From Frankia sp. AiPs1 (GTDB lineage: Bacteria > Actinomycetota > Actinomycetes > Frankiales > Frankiaceae), in NCBI RefSeq assembly GCF_023716945.1, contig NZ_JAMQQF010000005.1:1-53479 (forward strand): a stretch of DNA of 53,479 nt, read 5' to 3'. Both the position numbers and the translations under genes were made by a program. This document shows, one piece after another, positions 7,522 through 15,916 of this stretch; position 1 is the first letter of the stretch, and each line of letters begins with the position of its first letter. The notes beneath the pieces are model-generated. The model was not told where the DNA came from, ran no database searches, and worked only from the letters and a program-made list of their open reading frames with translations.

Positions 7522-8916
7522 CTACCGTCGCTCCCCGTCGTGGACCGGACCGCGGGACTCCCCCGTCGCGGTCACGCCGCCGCCACCGCCACCGGCACCA
7601 CCGCCGGGGAGCGCACCGGCGATCCCGAGGTTGCCGCGCAGGGTGTCGTGGGCGTACTCGCGCCGGAAGCGACCGCGGTCCTGCAGCTGCGTCACCACGC
7701 CGTCGATGAACTCGACGAAGCCCGCGGGCTGCACGTCGATGTTGATGACGAAGCCGTCCGACGCCCGGGTGTCGACCCATTCGATGATGTCGTCGGCGAC
7801 CTGCTCCGGGGTGCCCACGATCAGCCGCTGGCCGCCGGAGAGGTTGTGGAACAGCAGCTGACGGATGGTGAGCCCGCGGCGCCGCGCCTCGGCGACGAGC
7901 TGATCCCGGCGCGCGGTCACTGCCGGTGCGGCGGCACGCTGCGCCAGCTCGGCGTAGGGAAGCTGCGCGTCGAGGTCGAGCCTGGACACGTCGAACTCCA
8001 ACTGCGCGGTGAGCAGTTCGACGAGTGGCCCGACGGCGAGCAGCTCGTCGAGCTCCCGCTTGCGCTCGCGGGCGGCGGCCTCGGTCGCCCCGAGGACGGT
8101 GAACAGGCCCGGCAGGACGAGCAGGTCGTCGGGATTGCGACCGTTCGCCGCCGCGAGCCCCTTGACCTCGGCCGAGAACTCCCGCGACAGCTCCGGCAGC
8201 CGCTGCGAGGTGAACAGCGCGTCCGCCCAGCGGGCGCCCAGCTCCTTGCTCTGCCTCGACGCCCCGGCCTGGAACAGCACCGGGCGGCGACCCTGGTAGC
8301 CACCGGGCAGCGGGAGCACCCCGGAGGTCCGGTAGAACTCGCCGGTGACGTCCACCGGCCGGGTGCGCCGTGCGTCGATGTAGACGTCGGCGGCGGCGTC
8401 GGCGACCACCGCGTCCTCGGGCAGCGAGGCCCACAGCGCGTCGACGGCGGCGATGAACTCCTCGGCCTTGCGGTAGCGCGCCTGCGGCTCGAGGAGCTCG
8501 TCGACACCGAGCGCGGCGCGGGTGACGTCCTCCTGGCTGGTGATGATGTTCCAGCCGGCGCGTCCCTTGCTGACGTGGTCGAGGGTCGCGATCGAGCGGG
8601 CGAGCAGGAACGGGTTGCCGTGGATCGCCGGGTTGGTCGACACGAGCCCGATGTGCTCGGTCTCGCATGCCAGCGCGGCGAGCAGGACGGTCGGATCCGT
8701 CCCGCGCCACGGCCGGCGGTAGGAGGCGGCGTCGAGTGAGCCGAGCCGGTCGGCGATGAAGATCGCGTCGAAGCGGGCCCGCTCGGCGAGCCGGGCGATC
8801 TCGGTGTAGTAGTCGATGCCGGCGATCCAGTCCGAGGTCGGCGGCAGGGTCTTCCAGGCCGCGTCGTGGCGGCCGGTCGCCTGCAGGTTCAGGCACAGTC
8901 GCACCTGTCGTGTCAC
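7522..8916 (-). CDS. NtaA/SnaA/DszA-type FMN-dependent monooxygenase
   Basis: 464 residues, the usual length for the NtaA/SnaA/DszA group of luciferase-like enzymes that need a separate flavin reductase. Characteristic segments are TSDWIAGIDYYTEIARLAE, FDAIFIADRL, SLDHVS-type LDHVSKGRAGWNIITSQ near residue 125-140, the partner-binding RRPVLFQAGASRQSKELGAR near 215, and GTPEQVADDIIEWVD near 380. Members oxidise chelators, sulfones, alkanesulfonates or antibiotics. The GTG start is preceded by AAGGAAGG. It lies 79 bp after the ABC ATPase gene and 2 bp before the FAD hydroxylase. Coupling to a peptide/nickel-class ABC importer is typical of catabolic or sulfur-scavenging clusters. Confidence 0.9.
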   Translation of the reverse strand: MTRQVRLCLNLQATGRHDAAWKTLPPTSDWIAGIDYYTEIARLAERARFDAIFIADRLGSLDAASYRRPWRGTDPTVLLAALACETEHIGLVSTNPAIHGNPFLLARSIATLDHVSKGRAGWNIITSQEDVTRAALGVDELLEPQARYRKAEEFIAAVDALWASLPEDAVVADAAADVYIDARRTRPVDVTGEFYRTSGVLPLPGGYQGRRPVLFQAGASRQSKELGARWADALFTSQRLPELSREFSAEVKGLAAANGRNPDDLLVLPGLFTVLGATEAAARERKRELDELLAVGPLVELLTAQLEFDVSRLDLDAQLPYAELAQRAAAPAVTARRDQLVAEARRRGLTIRQLLFHNLSGGQRLIVGTPEQVADDIIEWVDTRASDGFVINIDVQPAGFVEFIDGVVTQLQDRGRFRREYAHDTLRGNLGIAGALPGGGAGGGGGGVTATGESRGPVHDGERR

Positions 8917-8940
8917 GGGGGCCTTCCTTGTGGTTGTCGC

Positions 8941-9001
8941 GGCGTCAGGAGGTCGTCGGCGTCAGGAGGTCGTCGGCGTCAGGAGGTCGTCGGCGTCAGG
9001 A
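8941..9001. repeat. 17-bp tandem repeat, 3.6 copies
   Basis: GGCGTCAGGAGGTCGTC is repeated three times exactly, with a fourth partial copy overlapping the stop codon of the ABC ATPase gene. The array thus multiplies the stop-codon context and forms most of the spacer to the next gene of the operon. Probable replication-slippage expansion. Confidence 0.85.
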
Positions 9002-10777
9002 GACGGCGAGGCCGGCTCGCAGGCGTTCGCGCTGCTCGCGGTCGGCCGGTCGGGAGGTGAGGGTCGGCGCCGACTCCACGAGCAGCCGGGTGTACGGGTG
9101 CGACGGCGCGTTGACGATGCGCGCGGTGTCGCCGGCCTCGACGATCCGGCTGCGGTAGAGCACGATCGTCCGGTCGGAGATGCCCGCGACCGAGCCGAGA
9201 TCGTGGGAGATGAACAGCATCGCGACGCCGAGAGTGGAGCGCAGCTCGCGTAGCAGCTCGAGGATCGCGACGCGGTTGGCCGAGTCCAGCGCGCTCACCG
9301 GCTCGTCGAGAATCAGCAGGCGCGGCTCACCGATGAGCGCCCGGGCGATCGCCACCCGCTGACGCTGGCCGCCGGAGAGCTCGCCGGGGAACCGGTCGAG
9401 CAGCGACTCGTCGAGCCGGACGGCGCGGAACTGGCGACGAACGGCGTCGTCGATCGCCACCCGGTCGAGCCCGCCCCGGATGCGCAGCGGTTCCGCGACG
9501 GACGCGGCGACGGTGTGCTCCGGATCGAGGCTGCGCAGCGGATCCTGGAACACGTACTGGACGACGCCCTCGCGGCCGAACGCCCGCCGCTGCCGTCCCG
9601 ACAGGCCGGTGACGTCCCGCCCGCCGACGTGCACGGAGCCGGTCGAGGCCCGCACCAGGCCGAGCACCGCGCGGGCGAGGGTGGACTTGCCCGCCCCGGA
9701 CTCGCCGATGACGCCGACGGTCTCGCCCGGGCGGATCACCAGGGAGGCGTCCTCGAGCGCCTGCTTGCGGCCGCGGCCGCGGCCGAACTGGACGCCGAGC
9801 CCGTCGACCCGCAGGACCGGCTCCACCGACTCGGGCGCGCTCGAACTCCTCGGCTCCGGCACCTGCACCTGCACCTGCACCGGTACCTGCCCAGACGCCG
9901 ATACCGGCGCCGCTGCCGCCACCGACGCCGCTGCCGGCAGGTGCGCACCGGTGCCAGCCGCGCGCAGGCCGTACTGCTCGTGCTCGGCGACCAGCAGTTG
10001 GGTGTATTCGTGCCGCGGGGCGTGCAGGATCTCGGCCGTGGGGCCCTGCTCGACGACGTGCCCCGCACGCATGACCAGCACCTCGTCGCAGAGCTGGGCC
10101 ACGACGGCGAGATCGTGCGAGACGACGATGAGCGACAGCCCGATCCGCTCCTTCAGCTCGACGAGCAGGTCGAGGATGCCGGCCTGCACCGTGGTGTCGA
10201 GGGCGGTCGTCGCCTCGTCCGCGATGAGCACCTCGGGATCGAGACAGATCGCGATGGCGATGAGGACGCGTTGCAGCATCCCGCCGGACAGCTCGTGCAC
10301 GTACTGCTCGTAGACGTACCCGGGATCGCGCAGGTGGACGGCGTCGAGCAGCTCGATGGCCCGCTGTTTCGCGGCGGCCCGGCCGAGCCCCTGCTTGACC
10401 CGCAGCACCTCCTGGACCTGCTTGCCGACCCGGATCGAGGGGTTGAGGTACGACGCCGGGTCCTGGAAGACCGCGCTGATCGAGGTGCCGCGCAGGGCCG
10501 TCCACTGCGGCCGGGACAGGCCCGCGACGTCGCGGCCGAGCAGCTCGATCGAACCGCCGGCGACCTCGATGTGCTTCGGCAGGACGCCGAGCACGGCCTT
10601 GCAGGTCAGGGACTTGCCGCTGCCGGACTCCCCGACGATGCCGACGACCCCGCCGCGGGCGAGGCGCAGGCTCACCCCGTGCACCAGCTCCTCGTCCGCG
10701 GCGTCGTTGTGGATCCGCAGGTCGGTCAGCGTGAGCACCGCGACGCGGTCGGCGGGACCAGGTGCGCTCGGCGTCAT
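8996..10777 (-). CDS. ABC transporter, fused double ATP-binding protein (DppD-DppF type)
   Basis: Two ATPase domains in one chain of about 593 residues. Domain 1 has Walker A GESGSGKS near residue 50 and signature LSGGMLQRV near 165. Domain 2 has GESGAGKST near 360 and LSGGQRQRV near 470, with LLILDEPVSALD. Each is followed by the oligopeptide-class C-terminal region (HEYTQLL, HPYTRLL). It energises import through the permeases upstream. I start at 10777, where GAGGAG precedes ATG by six bases. An in-frame ATG at 10831, overlapping the permease stop, would add 18 residues made of an imperfect repeat (MTDVPAITDVPAM). A low-complexity Gln-Val-Gln linker joins the halves. Confidence 0.9.
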   Translation of the reverse strand: MTPSAPGPADRVAVLTLTDLRIHNDAADEELVHGVSLRLARGGVVGIVGESGSGKSLTCKAVLGVLPKHIEVAGGSIELLGRDVAGLSRPQWTALRGTSISAVFQDPASYLNPSIRVGKQVQEVLRVKQGLGRAAAKQRAIELLDAVHLRDPGYVYEQYVHELSGGMLQRVLIAIAICLDPEVLIADEATTALDTTVQAGILDLLVELKERIGLSLIVVSHDLAVVAQLCDEVLVMRAGHVVEQGPTAEILHAPRHEYTQLLVAEHEQYGLRAAGTGAHLPAAASVAAAAPVSASGQVPVQVQVQVPEPRSSSAPESVEPVLRVDGLGVQFGRGRGRKQALEDASLVIRPGETVGVIGESGAGKSTLARAVLGLVRASTGSVHVGGRDVTGLSGRQRRAFGREGVVQYVFQDPLRSLDPEHTVAASVAEPLRIRGGLDRVAIDDAVRRQFRAVRLDESLLDRFPGELSGGQRQRVAIARALIGEPRLLILDEPVSALDSANRVAILELLRELRSTLGVAMLFISHDLGSVAGISDRTIVLYRSRIVEAGDTARIVNAPSHPYTRLLVESAPTLTSRPADREQRERLRAGLAVS

Positions 10778-10827
10778 CGGTTGCTCCTCAGTCATGGCCG
10801 GGACGTCAGTGATGGCCGGGACGTCAG

Positions 10828-11736
10828 TCATGGCCGGGCCGAATCTGCCGGGTCGGCCGGGTCGGCCAGGACCGCGAGCCGCCGGGTCCGGTTGGACCTG
10901 GCGGTCTTCGCGCCGATCAGGGCGCGGCCGGTCTCGCCGGCGGCGTCCCGGATGGCGTCGGCGAGCAGGTTGCAGGCCAGGACGGCGATGAGGATGAGCA
11001 CGGTCGGGAAGATCGGCGCGTACGGCGTCTGGGCGAGGTAGCCCAGGTCGGAGGCGAGGATCCCGCCCCAGGTCGGGGTGGGCGGCTGGATCCCGATCCC
11101 GAGGAAGGTCAGGCTCGAGATCACCACCAGTCCGATGCCGAGGGTGTTGGCCACGGTCACGGCGATCGACGGCAGCACCTTGGACCACACGTGACCGCGG
11201 ACGATCCAGCTCGTCGACGCCCCGGCGATGGCGGCCGCCTCCACGTACTGCGACCGGGCGACGGTCATCGTCGCCGCCCGGCTCACCCGGTAGAACACGG
11301 GCGCCAGGAGCATGCCGACGACGATCATGGCCTGGGTGATGCCGTTGCCGAGCAGCGCCGTCATGGCGACCGCGAAGACGAGGAACGGCAGGGCGATGAA
11401 CGTGTCGACGATCCGCAGGCTCAGCCACTCGAACGCCGAGCCGAGGTAGACCGACAGGATGCCGGGGATCGTCCCGAGCACCAGGGCGATCCCGGCGACC
11501 TCCAGCGCGCTGAGAATGCTCAGCGGCGCGCCGGCGAGGATGCGGCTGAGCACGTCGCGGCCGATGTAGTCGGTGCCCAGCAGATGGCTGGCCGAGGGCC
11601 CGGCGAGCGTCCGGTCGCTCCCCTTCAGCGGGTCGTGGGGCGCCAGGACGGGGCCCAGCGCGGCCACGACGGCGATGATCGCGAGCAGCACGAGGGCGAC
11701 CCGCGCGCTGGTGAGCCGCAACACTGTCCTGATCAC
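10828..11736 (-). CDS. ABC transporter permease (DppC/OppC type)
   Basis: 302 residues, GTG start, with a membrane segment near residues 10-32 (VALVLLAIIAVVAALGPVLAP) and five to six segments in all. The BPD_transp_1 loop (EAAAIAGASTSWIVRGHVWSKVLPS) is near residues 165-190. The N-terminal OppC extension has the family hallmark HLLGTDYIGRDVLSRIL near 50. It lies three bases after the DppB-type gene, and its stop overlaps a possible start of the ATPase gene, which is typical operon packing. Specificity cannot be read from sequence; relatives carry di/oligopeptides, nickel chelates, opines or sulfur compounds. Confidence 0.9.
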   Translation of the reverse strand: MIRTVLRLTSARVALVLLAIIAVVAALGPVLAPHDPLKGSDRTLAGPSASHLLGTDYIGRDVLSRILAGAPLSILSALEVAGIALVLGTIPGILSVYLGSAFEWLSLRIVDTFIALPFLVFAVAMTALLGNGITQAMIVVGMLLAPVFYRVSRAATMTVARSQYVEAAAIAGASTSWIVRGHVWSKVLPSIAVTVANTLGIGLVVISSLTFLGIGIQPPTPTWGGILASDLGYLAQTPYAPIFPTVLILIAVLACNLLADAIRDAAGETGRALIGAKTARSNRTRRLAVLADPADPADSARP

Positions 11737-11739
11737 GCC

Positions 11740-12798
11740 TCAGACCCCCCGGTCGGCGTCGGGGGTGACGCGGTTGAGCACGATGTTGACGAGCAGGTTG
11801 AACACCACGACGAGGACGACCGAGACGACGAGCACGCCCTGCACGGCCGGCACGTCGCCGCGGACCGCCGCCTGGCTGGCGTACACGCCGTAGCCGGACA
11901 GCCCGAAGATCGCCTCGATGATCACCGCGCCGCCCAGCAGATTGGGGAACTTCAGGCCGAGGACCGCCAACGCCGGCGCGATGCCGTTGCGCAGCACGTG
12001 CACGAAGAAGATCCGGCGCGGGTCGAGGCCGCGCACGATCGCACCGGTGACGTAGTTCCCGCGGTAGGCCGACACCAGGCCGTTGCGCAACTGCCGGGCG
12101 ACGTCGGCGGCCGTGTCGAAGCTGAGCGCGATCGCGGGGAGGATCAGGTGGCTCAGCCACGGACCCAGCCCGGCCTGGATCGGCACGTAACCGGCGGCGG
12201 GCAGCAGCTGCAGGCCGACCGCGAACACCGCCGCGAGCCCGATCCCCACGATGAACGGCGGGAGCACCGAGATGACCGTGGTGAAGGTCGTGATCGCCCG
12301 GTCGGGCCAACGGGTGTGGAAGTGGGCGGCGAGCGCGCCGAGTGCGAACCCGAACACGATGCCGAGGACGAGCGCGACCCCGGCCGCCGAGAGCGTGATC
12401 GCGGCCCGCTGGCCGAGCGCGTGCGCCACGCTGAGCCCGTTGTACCAGCTCGTGCCCAGGTCGCCGTGCAGGACCGAACCGAGCCAGTCCCCGTACTGGA
12501 CGAGGAAGGGGCGGTCGAGGCCCCACTTGTGCTCGATGGCTGCGACGGCCTGCGGGGAGGCCGCGTCGCCGAGCTGCAGGTAGGCCGGGCTGCGCCCGCT
12601 GAGATGCCCGAGCAGGTAGGTGAGGAAGGTGCCGAGCAGGAAGACCGGGACGAGGATCGCGAGCAGCCGGGCGGTCGAGGCGACCGCCCGGCCGATTCGG
12701 TGGGCGACCACGTCACGACGGGTGGCGGGGCCCCGACGGGCGGCTGGGCCACGGCGGGCGGCAGGCGGCGCGGTGAGCGCGGGTGGCGGTGCGGACAC
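11740..12798 (-). CDS. ABC transporter permease (DppB/OppB type)
   Basis: 352 residues from GTG at 12798. The first about 35 residues are an Ala/Pro/Arg-rich cytoplasmic stretch, then a membrane segment (LLAILVPVFLLGTFLTYLL) and the OppB periplasmic region with WGLDRPFLVQYGDWLGSVLHGDLGTS-like wording near residues 95-120. The cytoplasmic coupling loop (QLRNGLVSAYRGNYVTGAIVRG) is near 235-255. Six predicted membrane spans. It pairs with the DppC-type protein immediately downstream (3-bp gap) as the membrane channel of the importer. Confidence 0.9.
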   Translation of the reverse strand: MSAPPPALTAPPAARRGPAARRGPATRRDVVAHRIGRAVASTARLLAILVPVFLLGTFLTYLLGHLSGRSPAYLQLGDAASPQAVAAIEHKWGLDRPFLVQYGDWLGSVLHGDLGTSWYNGLSVAHALGQRAAITLSAAGVALVLGIVFGFALGALAAHFHTRWPDRAITTFTTVISVLPPFIVGIGLAAVFAVGLQLLPAAGYVPIQAGLGPWLSHLILPAIALSFDTAADVARQLRNGLVSAYRGNYVTGAIVRGLDPRRIFFVHVLRNGIAPALAVLGLKFPNLLGGAVIIEAIFGLSGYGVYASQAAVRGDVPAVQGVLVVSVVLVVVFNLLVNIVLNRVTPDADRGV

Positions 12799-12888
12799 TG
12801 GCTTCTACTCCCGTCGTGCCTTTGCGGCGTTGGTCGTGCGTCGTTCGTCGTGCGTCGTGCGGGCTACTCGTTCACCGCTGAAGTCGGC

Positions 12889-14442
12889 TCAGTCGCCGTG
12901 GTTGAACGTGACGCCCTTCCAGCTCAGGAAGCCGTCGATCGCGGGCAGGTCGGACAGCGACTTCTTCTTCGCGATGGCGGAGGCGTAGGTGTAGAGCGAC
13001 ACCGTGGAGCCGTTCTCGTAGCCGGCCTTGGCGGCGGCCTGCAGGCGGGGTGCGTAGTCCGGCGAGTCGATGGGCGTGGCCCGGACCGCCTTGAGCGCCT
13101 GTTGGAAGGGCGCGGAGGTGTACGGCGAACTCAGATTGAGCACACCCCCGGTGTCGTAGTGCTCGGTCAGCGCCTGGACGTGGGAGTCACGGCCGACGTA
13201 GCCGAAGATCGACGCGGCAAGGGTCTTGCCGTAGTACCCCTTGCTCCAGTTGGCGAAGTCGGTCAGCTTGATCGTCGTGCGGATGCCGACCGCCTTGAGC
13301 TGCCCCTGGAGGACCTCAGCGACCTGGTCGAAGTTGTTCGCGAGGCCGGCGATCTCGAAGGAGACGGCACCGTCCGCGTAGCCGGCCTTCGCCAGGATGT
13401 CCCGGGCCCGGGCGGGATCGTAGGGGTGCTCGGAATTCAGCGCGTCGACGTAGGCCGGGTGCCCCTTGGGGAAGGGCTGGTGGCTGGGCTCGCCCTCACC
13501 GAACCCGAGCTTGGTGGCGAACTCGGCGGGGTTGACGGCGTAGCGGATCGCCTCGACGACCTTCGGATCGGTGAACGGCGCCTTGTTGACGTTGAGGCTC
13601 AGGAACGTCGACCCCCACTGGCGGTTGACCCCCGCCAGGATGTCGAGACCCGCGCCGCGCGCCTGCTGGATCTGCGAGCCGTCGATCTGGGCGAAGTTGT
13701 ACACCCCGGACTGCAGGCCCGGCACGAGCGTGTTCGCGTCGATGCCGAAGTTGATCTCGATTCGCCTGACGTGGATGTTCGCCGCGTCCCAGTAGCCGTC
13801 CCACTTCGCCAGGACGATCTTCGATTCGGGGACGATCTCCACGACCTTGTACGGACCGGCGCCGACCGGGTTCGTCTGGCTGAGCTTGACCGGGTCCGCC
13901 TGCGCGGCGGCCTTGCTGGGCAGCATGCCGCCGCGCACGGAGAGCAGGTAGGGGATCTGGTAGTCCTGCTGGCCGAGATCGAGCCGCACCGTCAGGTCGT
14001 CGAGCACCGTCGCCGACCTGACGTTGTTGTACGAGCCCTTCAGCGCCGAGTTCTGCTGCGACTTGATCCGGTCGATGTTGAACTTGACGGCCTCGGCGTT
14101 GACCGGCGTCCCGTCCTGGAAGGTCAGCTTGGGCTTGAGCCGGATGGTGATCTGGTCGCCGGCCTGGTTGTACGAGTAGCTCTCGGCGAGGGCCGGCTTC
14201 ACCTCCCGCTTCTCGTTCAGCGTGAACAGCGACTCGTAGATGGGCGTGAGGTAGTTCGTCGCCGCGGTCGAGCCGGTGACCACCGGGTCCCAGGCGGTCG
14301 GGATCTGCTTGGTCCCCCAGTGGACGGTGTCCGAGCCGCTCCCCCCGCCGGCGGCCGCGCTGGTCCCGCATCCGGCCAGCAGCGCGCCGGCCGTTACCAG
14401 TGCGGTGAGCACGCCGAAGCGTCTCTTCCTCGTTCTGATCAT
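12889..14442 (-). CDS. ABC transporter substrate-binding lipoprotein (family 5)
   Basis: 517 residues. A lipoprotein signal peptide (MIRTRKRRFGVLTALVTAG, then ALLAGCG) places the lipidated Cys at residue 25. The mature chain is an SBP_bac_5 protein: DPVVTGSTAATNYLTPIYES, the RLKPKLTFQDGTPVNAEAVKF segment (family motif L.F.DG.P..A..V) near residue 110, and VGAGPYKVVE near 195. It binds the imported compound outside the membrane. GGAGAGAA precedes the ATG. It is the first gene of the eight-gene minus-strand unit, so the promoter for the whole unit should lie in 14443-15043. A 90-bp gap follows, with short GTCGT-type repeats. Confidence 0.9.
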   Translation of the reverse strand: MIRTRKRRFGVLTALVTAGALLAGCGTSAAAGGGSGSDTVHWGTKQIPTAWDPVVTGSTAATNYLTPIYESLFTLNEKREVKPALAESYSYNQAGDQITIRLKPKLTFQDGTPVNAEAVKFNIDRIKSQQNSALKGSYNNVRSATVLDDLTVRLDLGQQDYQIPYLLSVRGGMLPSKAAAQADPVKLSQTNPVGAGPYKVVEIVPESKIVLAKWDGYWDAANIHVRRIEINFGIDANTLVPGLQSGVYNFAQIDGSQIQQARGAGLDILAGVNRQWGSTFLSLNVNKAPFTDPKVVEAIRYAVNPAEFATKLGFGEGEPSHQPFPKGHPAYVDALNSEHPYDPARARDILAKAGYADGAVSFEIAGLANNFDQVAEVLQGQLKAVGIRTTIKLTDFANWSKGYYGKTLAASIFGYVGRDSHVQALTEHYDTGGVLNLSSPYTSAPFQQALKAVRATPIDSPDYAPRLQAAAKAGYENGSTVSLYTYASAIAKKKSLSDLPAIDGFLSWKGVTFNHGD

Positions 14443-15043
14443 TTCTCTCCGATCGGGGGATCGTTCGGGTACCGCCGTGGCTGCACCGGCGGTCGTCGCA
14501 CGAGGGCGCGTTGGGCATGACGGGCGGGATGACCGCGATGGAGCTGGGCGCGATGAGGCTGACCGCGATGGAGCTGGGTGCGATCAGGCTGGGTGCGATC
14601 AGGCTGGGTGCGATGGGCGCGATGGTCCGGGCGACGGGAGAGAAGTCCCGTCGCCGAGGTCGACGACTACTCGGAGTCGTCAGGGATGGTGTCGCGGACG
14701 ATCCTGGACCGGCCCCGCGAAGATGACGTATGGGTCGTGATTGGTGCGCTCACGCTCGGGGGCGCCGACCGGCCCCCGGTACTCATCGACAGCGGGCGCT
14801 ACCGGTACGCATGAGGTCGACCTCACGGCAGGTGACGAGCGGCATGGGCGCGCGAAGGTCCGCCGCGCCCGCCCTCGGTTCCTCGATCGTCACGGGACTG
14901 ATCAAAGCTTGCCAAGGCGGCGATGTCAACCCATGTTGTAATGATTTCGATCAGACAACACCCGCAGTTTCCCGCCACGCCGCCCCAGATCTCATGACAT
15001 CATCCCTTGACGACCTCCAAGGTCCCGCAGTCCAAGGAGTCAC
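14443..15043. other. 601-bp divergent regulatory region without a convincing gene
   Basis: It separates the transporter/monooxygenase operon (minus) from the CGNR regulator (plus). It holds the 15-bp tandem repeats at 14535-14615 and a lower-GC stretch around 14895-14960 with a TGTTGT-N15-ACAACA inverted repeat (14934-14960). The short open frames over the repeats are rejected as coding. A regulator site for the operon is expected here. Confidence 0.5.
14535..14615. repeat. 15-bp tandem repeats (five copies)
   Basis: Five consecutive 15-bp units of the form GCGATGGAGCTGGGC, with variants GCGATCAGGCTGGGT, are followed by a sixth GCGATG. The unit length keeps a frame open, which explains the small spurious open frames here. 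It sits in the leader region of the eight-gene operon. Confidence 0.8.
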
Positions 15044-15730
15044 GTGTCCACCTCCGTTGCGGCCGAGCCCGCCCCGATGCGCACGTCCGGCCGTCCCAAG
15101 CCGGTCGACACCGGCAGCCTCTGCCTCGACCTCGTCGCCACCCGCACGCCGGGCGGCCCGGACCTGCTCGCCACGGCAGCCGACACGACGGCGTGGCTCG
15201 ACGCCTTCGACCTGCCGACCCCCGCGGCCGGGCTCACGTCGCGTGACCTGGACCGGGTCCAGGTACTGCGTGCCGCCGTGGACCGCCTCGTCCAGGCCCG
15301 GCTTGCCGGCGCCGGCCCCGACCCCGAGGACGCCGGGCACCTCAACGCCTGCGCCGCGCCGCCGACGCCGACGTTCTTCCTCCGCGGGGATGCGTGGGCG
15401 CGGGTCGAGGTCCCGCAGCCCGATCTGGCCGGCGTGCTGTCCGTTCTCGCCCGCGACGCGATCCACCTGTTGACCACGAGCGAGCCGAGCCGCCTGCGCT
15501 CCTGCGAGGGCTGCGGCCTCGCCTTCTACGACCGCTCCCCCTCCGGGGCCAGGCGCTGGTGCTCGATGAAGCGCTGCGGCGAACGCACCGCCTCCGCCAA
15601 CTACCGCCGCCGCCACGCCGACGCCGACGCGAGCCGCGTCCCGGCCGGCCCACCGATCCCCGCACCGACGACCCACGCACCGACGACCCCTGCGTCGGCG
15701 GCCCCCGCATCGACGGCACCCGCACCCTGA
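15044..15730 (+). CDS. CGNR zinc-finger / ABATE-domain transcriptional regulator
   Basis: 228 residues, GTG start with AAGGAG at ideal spacing. Residues about 25-150 match the ABATE domain (GSLCLDLVATR, then LQRLRAAVDRL-like helices). Residues about 150-185 form the CGNR zinc finger: CEGCGLAFYDRS, then RWCSMKRCGERTASANYRRR, giving four Cys ligands. The C-terminal 30 residues are a disordered Ala/Pro/Thr tail. Such proteins are presumed DNA-binding regulators, often stress-linked. It faces away from the ABC/monooxygenase operon across 600 bp and is the natural candidate for its local regulator, though no site is shown. Confidence 0.85.
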   Translation: MSTSVAAEPAPMRTSGRPKPVDTGSLCLDLVATRTPGGPDLLATAADTTAWLDAFDLPTPAAGLTSRDLDRVQVLRAAVDRLVQARLAGAGPDPEDAGHLNACAAPPTPTFFLRGDAWARVEVPQPDLAGVLSVLARDAIHLLTTSEPSRLRSCEGCGLAFYDRSPSGARRWCSMKRCGERTASANYRRRHADADASRVPAGPPIPAPTTHAPTTPASAAPASTAPAP

Positions 15731-15916
15731 GGTGCTTCCCTTCGCCCGGAATCGACGGCATCGGCGGACGGTCCGATGAACCCACCCTGGCAGGCGTTGG
15801 AGGCCGCGGGATGGCGGCTGTCGGATGATCCCCGTGCTTGTGGACCGCGACCGGACCCGCCGACGGTGGCGAGCGGCCGTGGTGAGCTCGCCGAAGGTCA
15901 GGACGTGTCGGCGTCG

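Noticed and set aside
5588-7861. 757-codon plus-strand frame across the FAD hydroxylase
   Set aside because: Antisense shadow caused by high GC; no recognisable domain.
8941-9001. Possible CRISPR or ribosome-site array from repeated AGGAGG
   Set aside because: Units are contiguous and the AGGAGG copies lie on the strand opposite to all nearby genes.
11191-14520. 1109-codon open frame on the plus strand
   Set aside because: It is the antisense shadow of the permease and binding-protein genes. Its product is Arg/Asp/Gly-rich without domains, while the minus strand carries full motifs.
14511-14814. Small plus-strand frames with Met/Gly/Ala repeats
   Set aside because: They exist only because the 15-bp tandem repeat keeps frames open; no family or conserved start.
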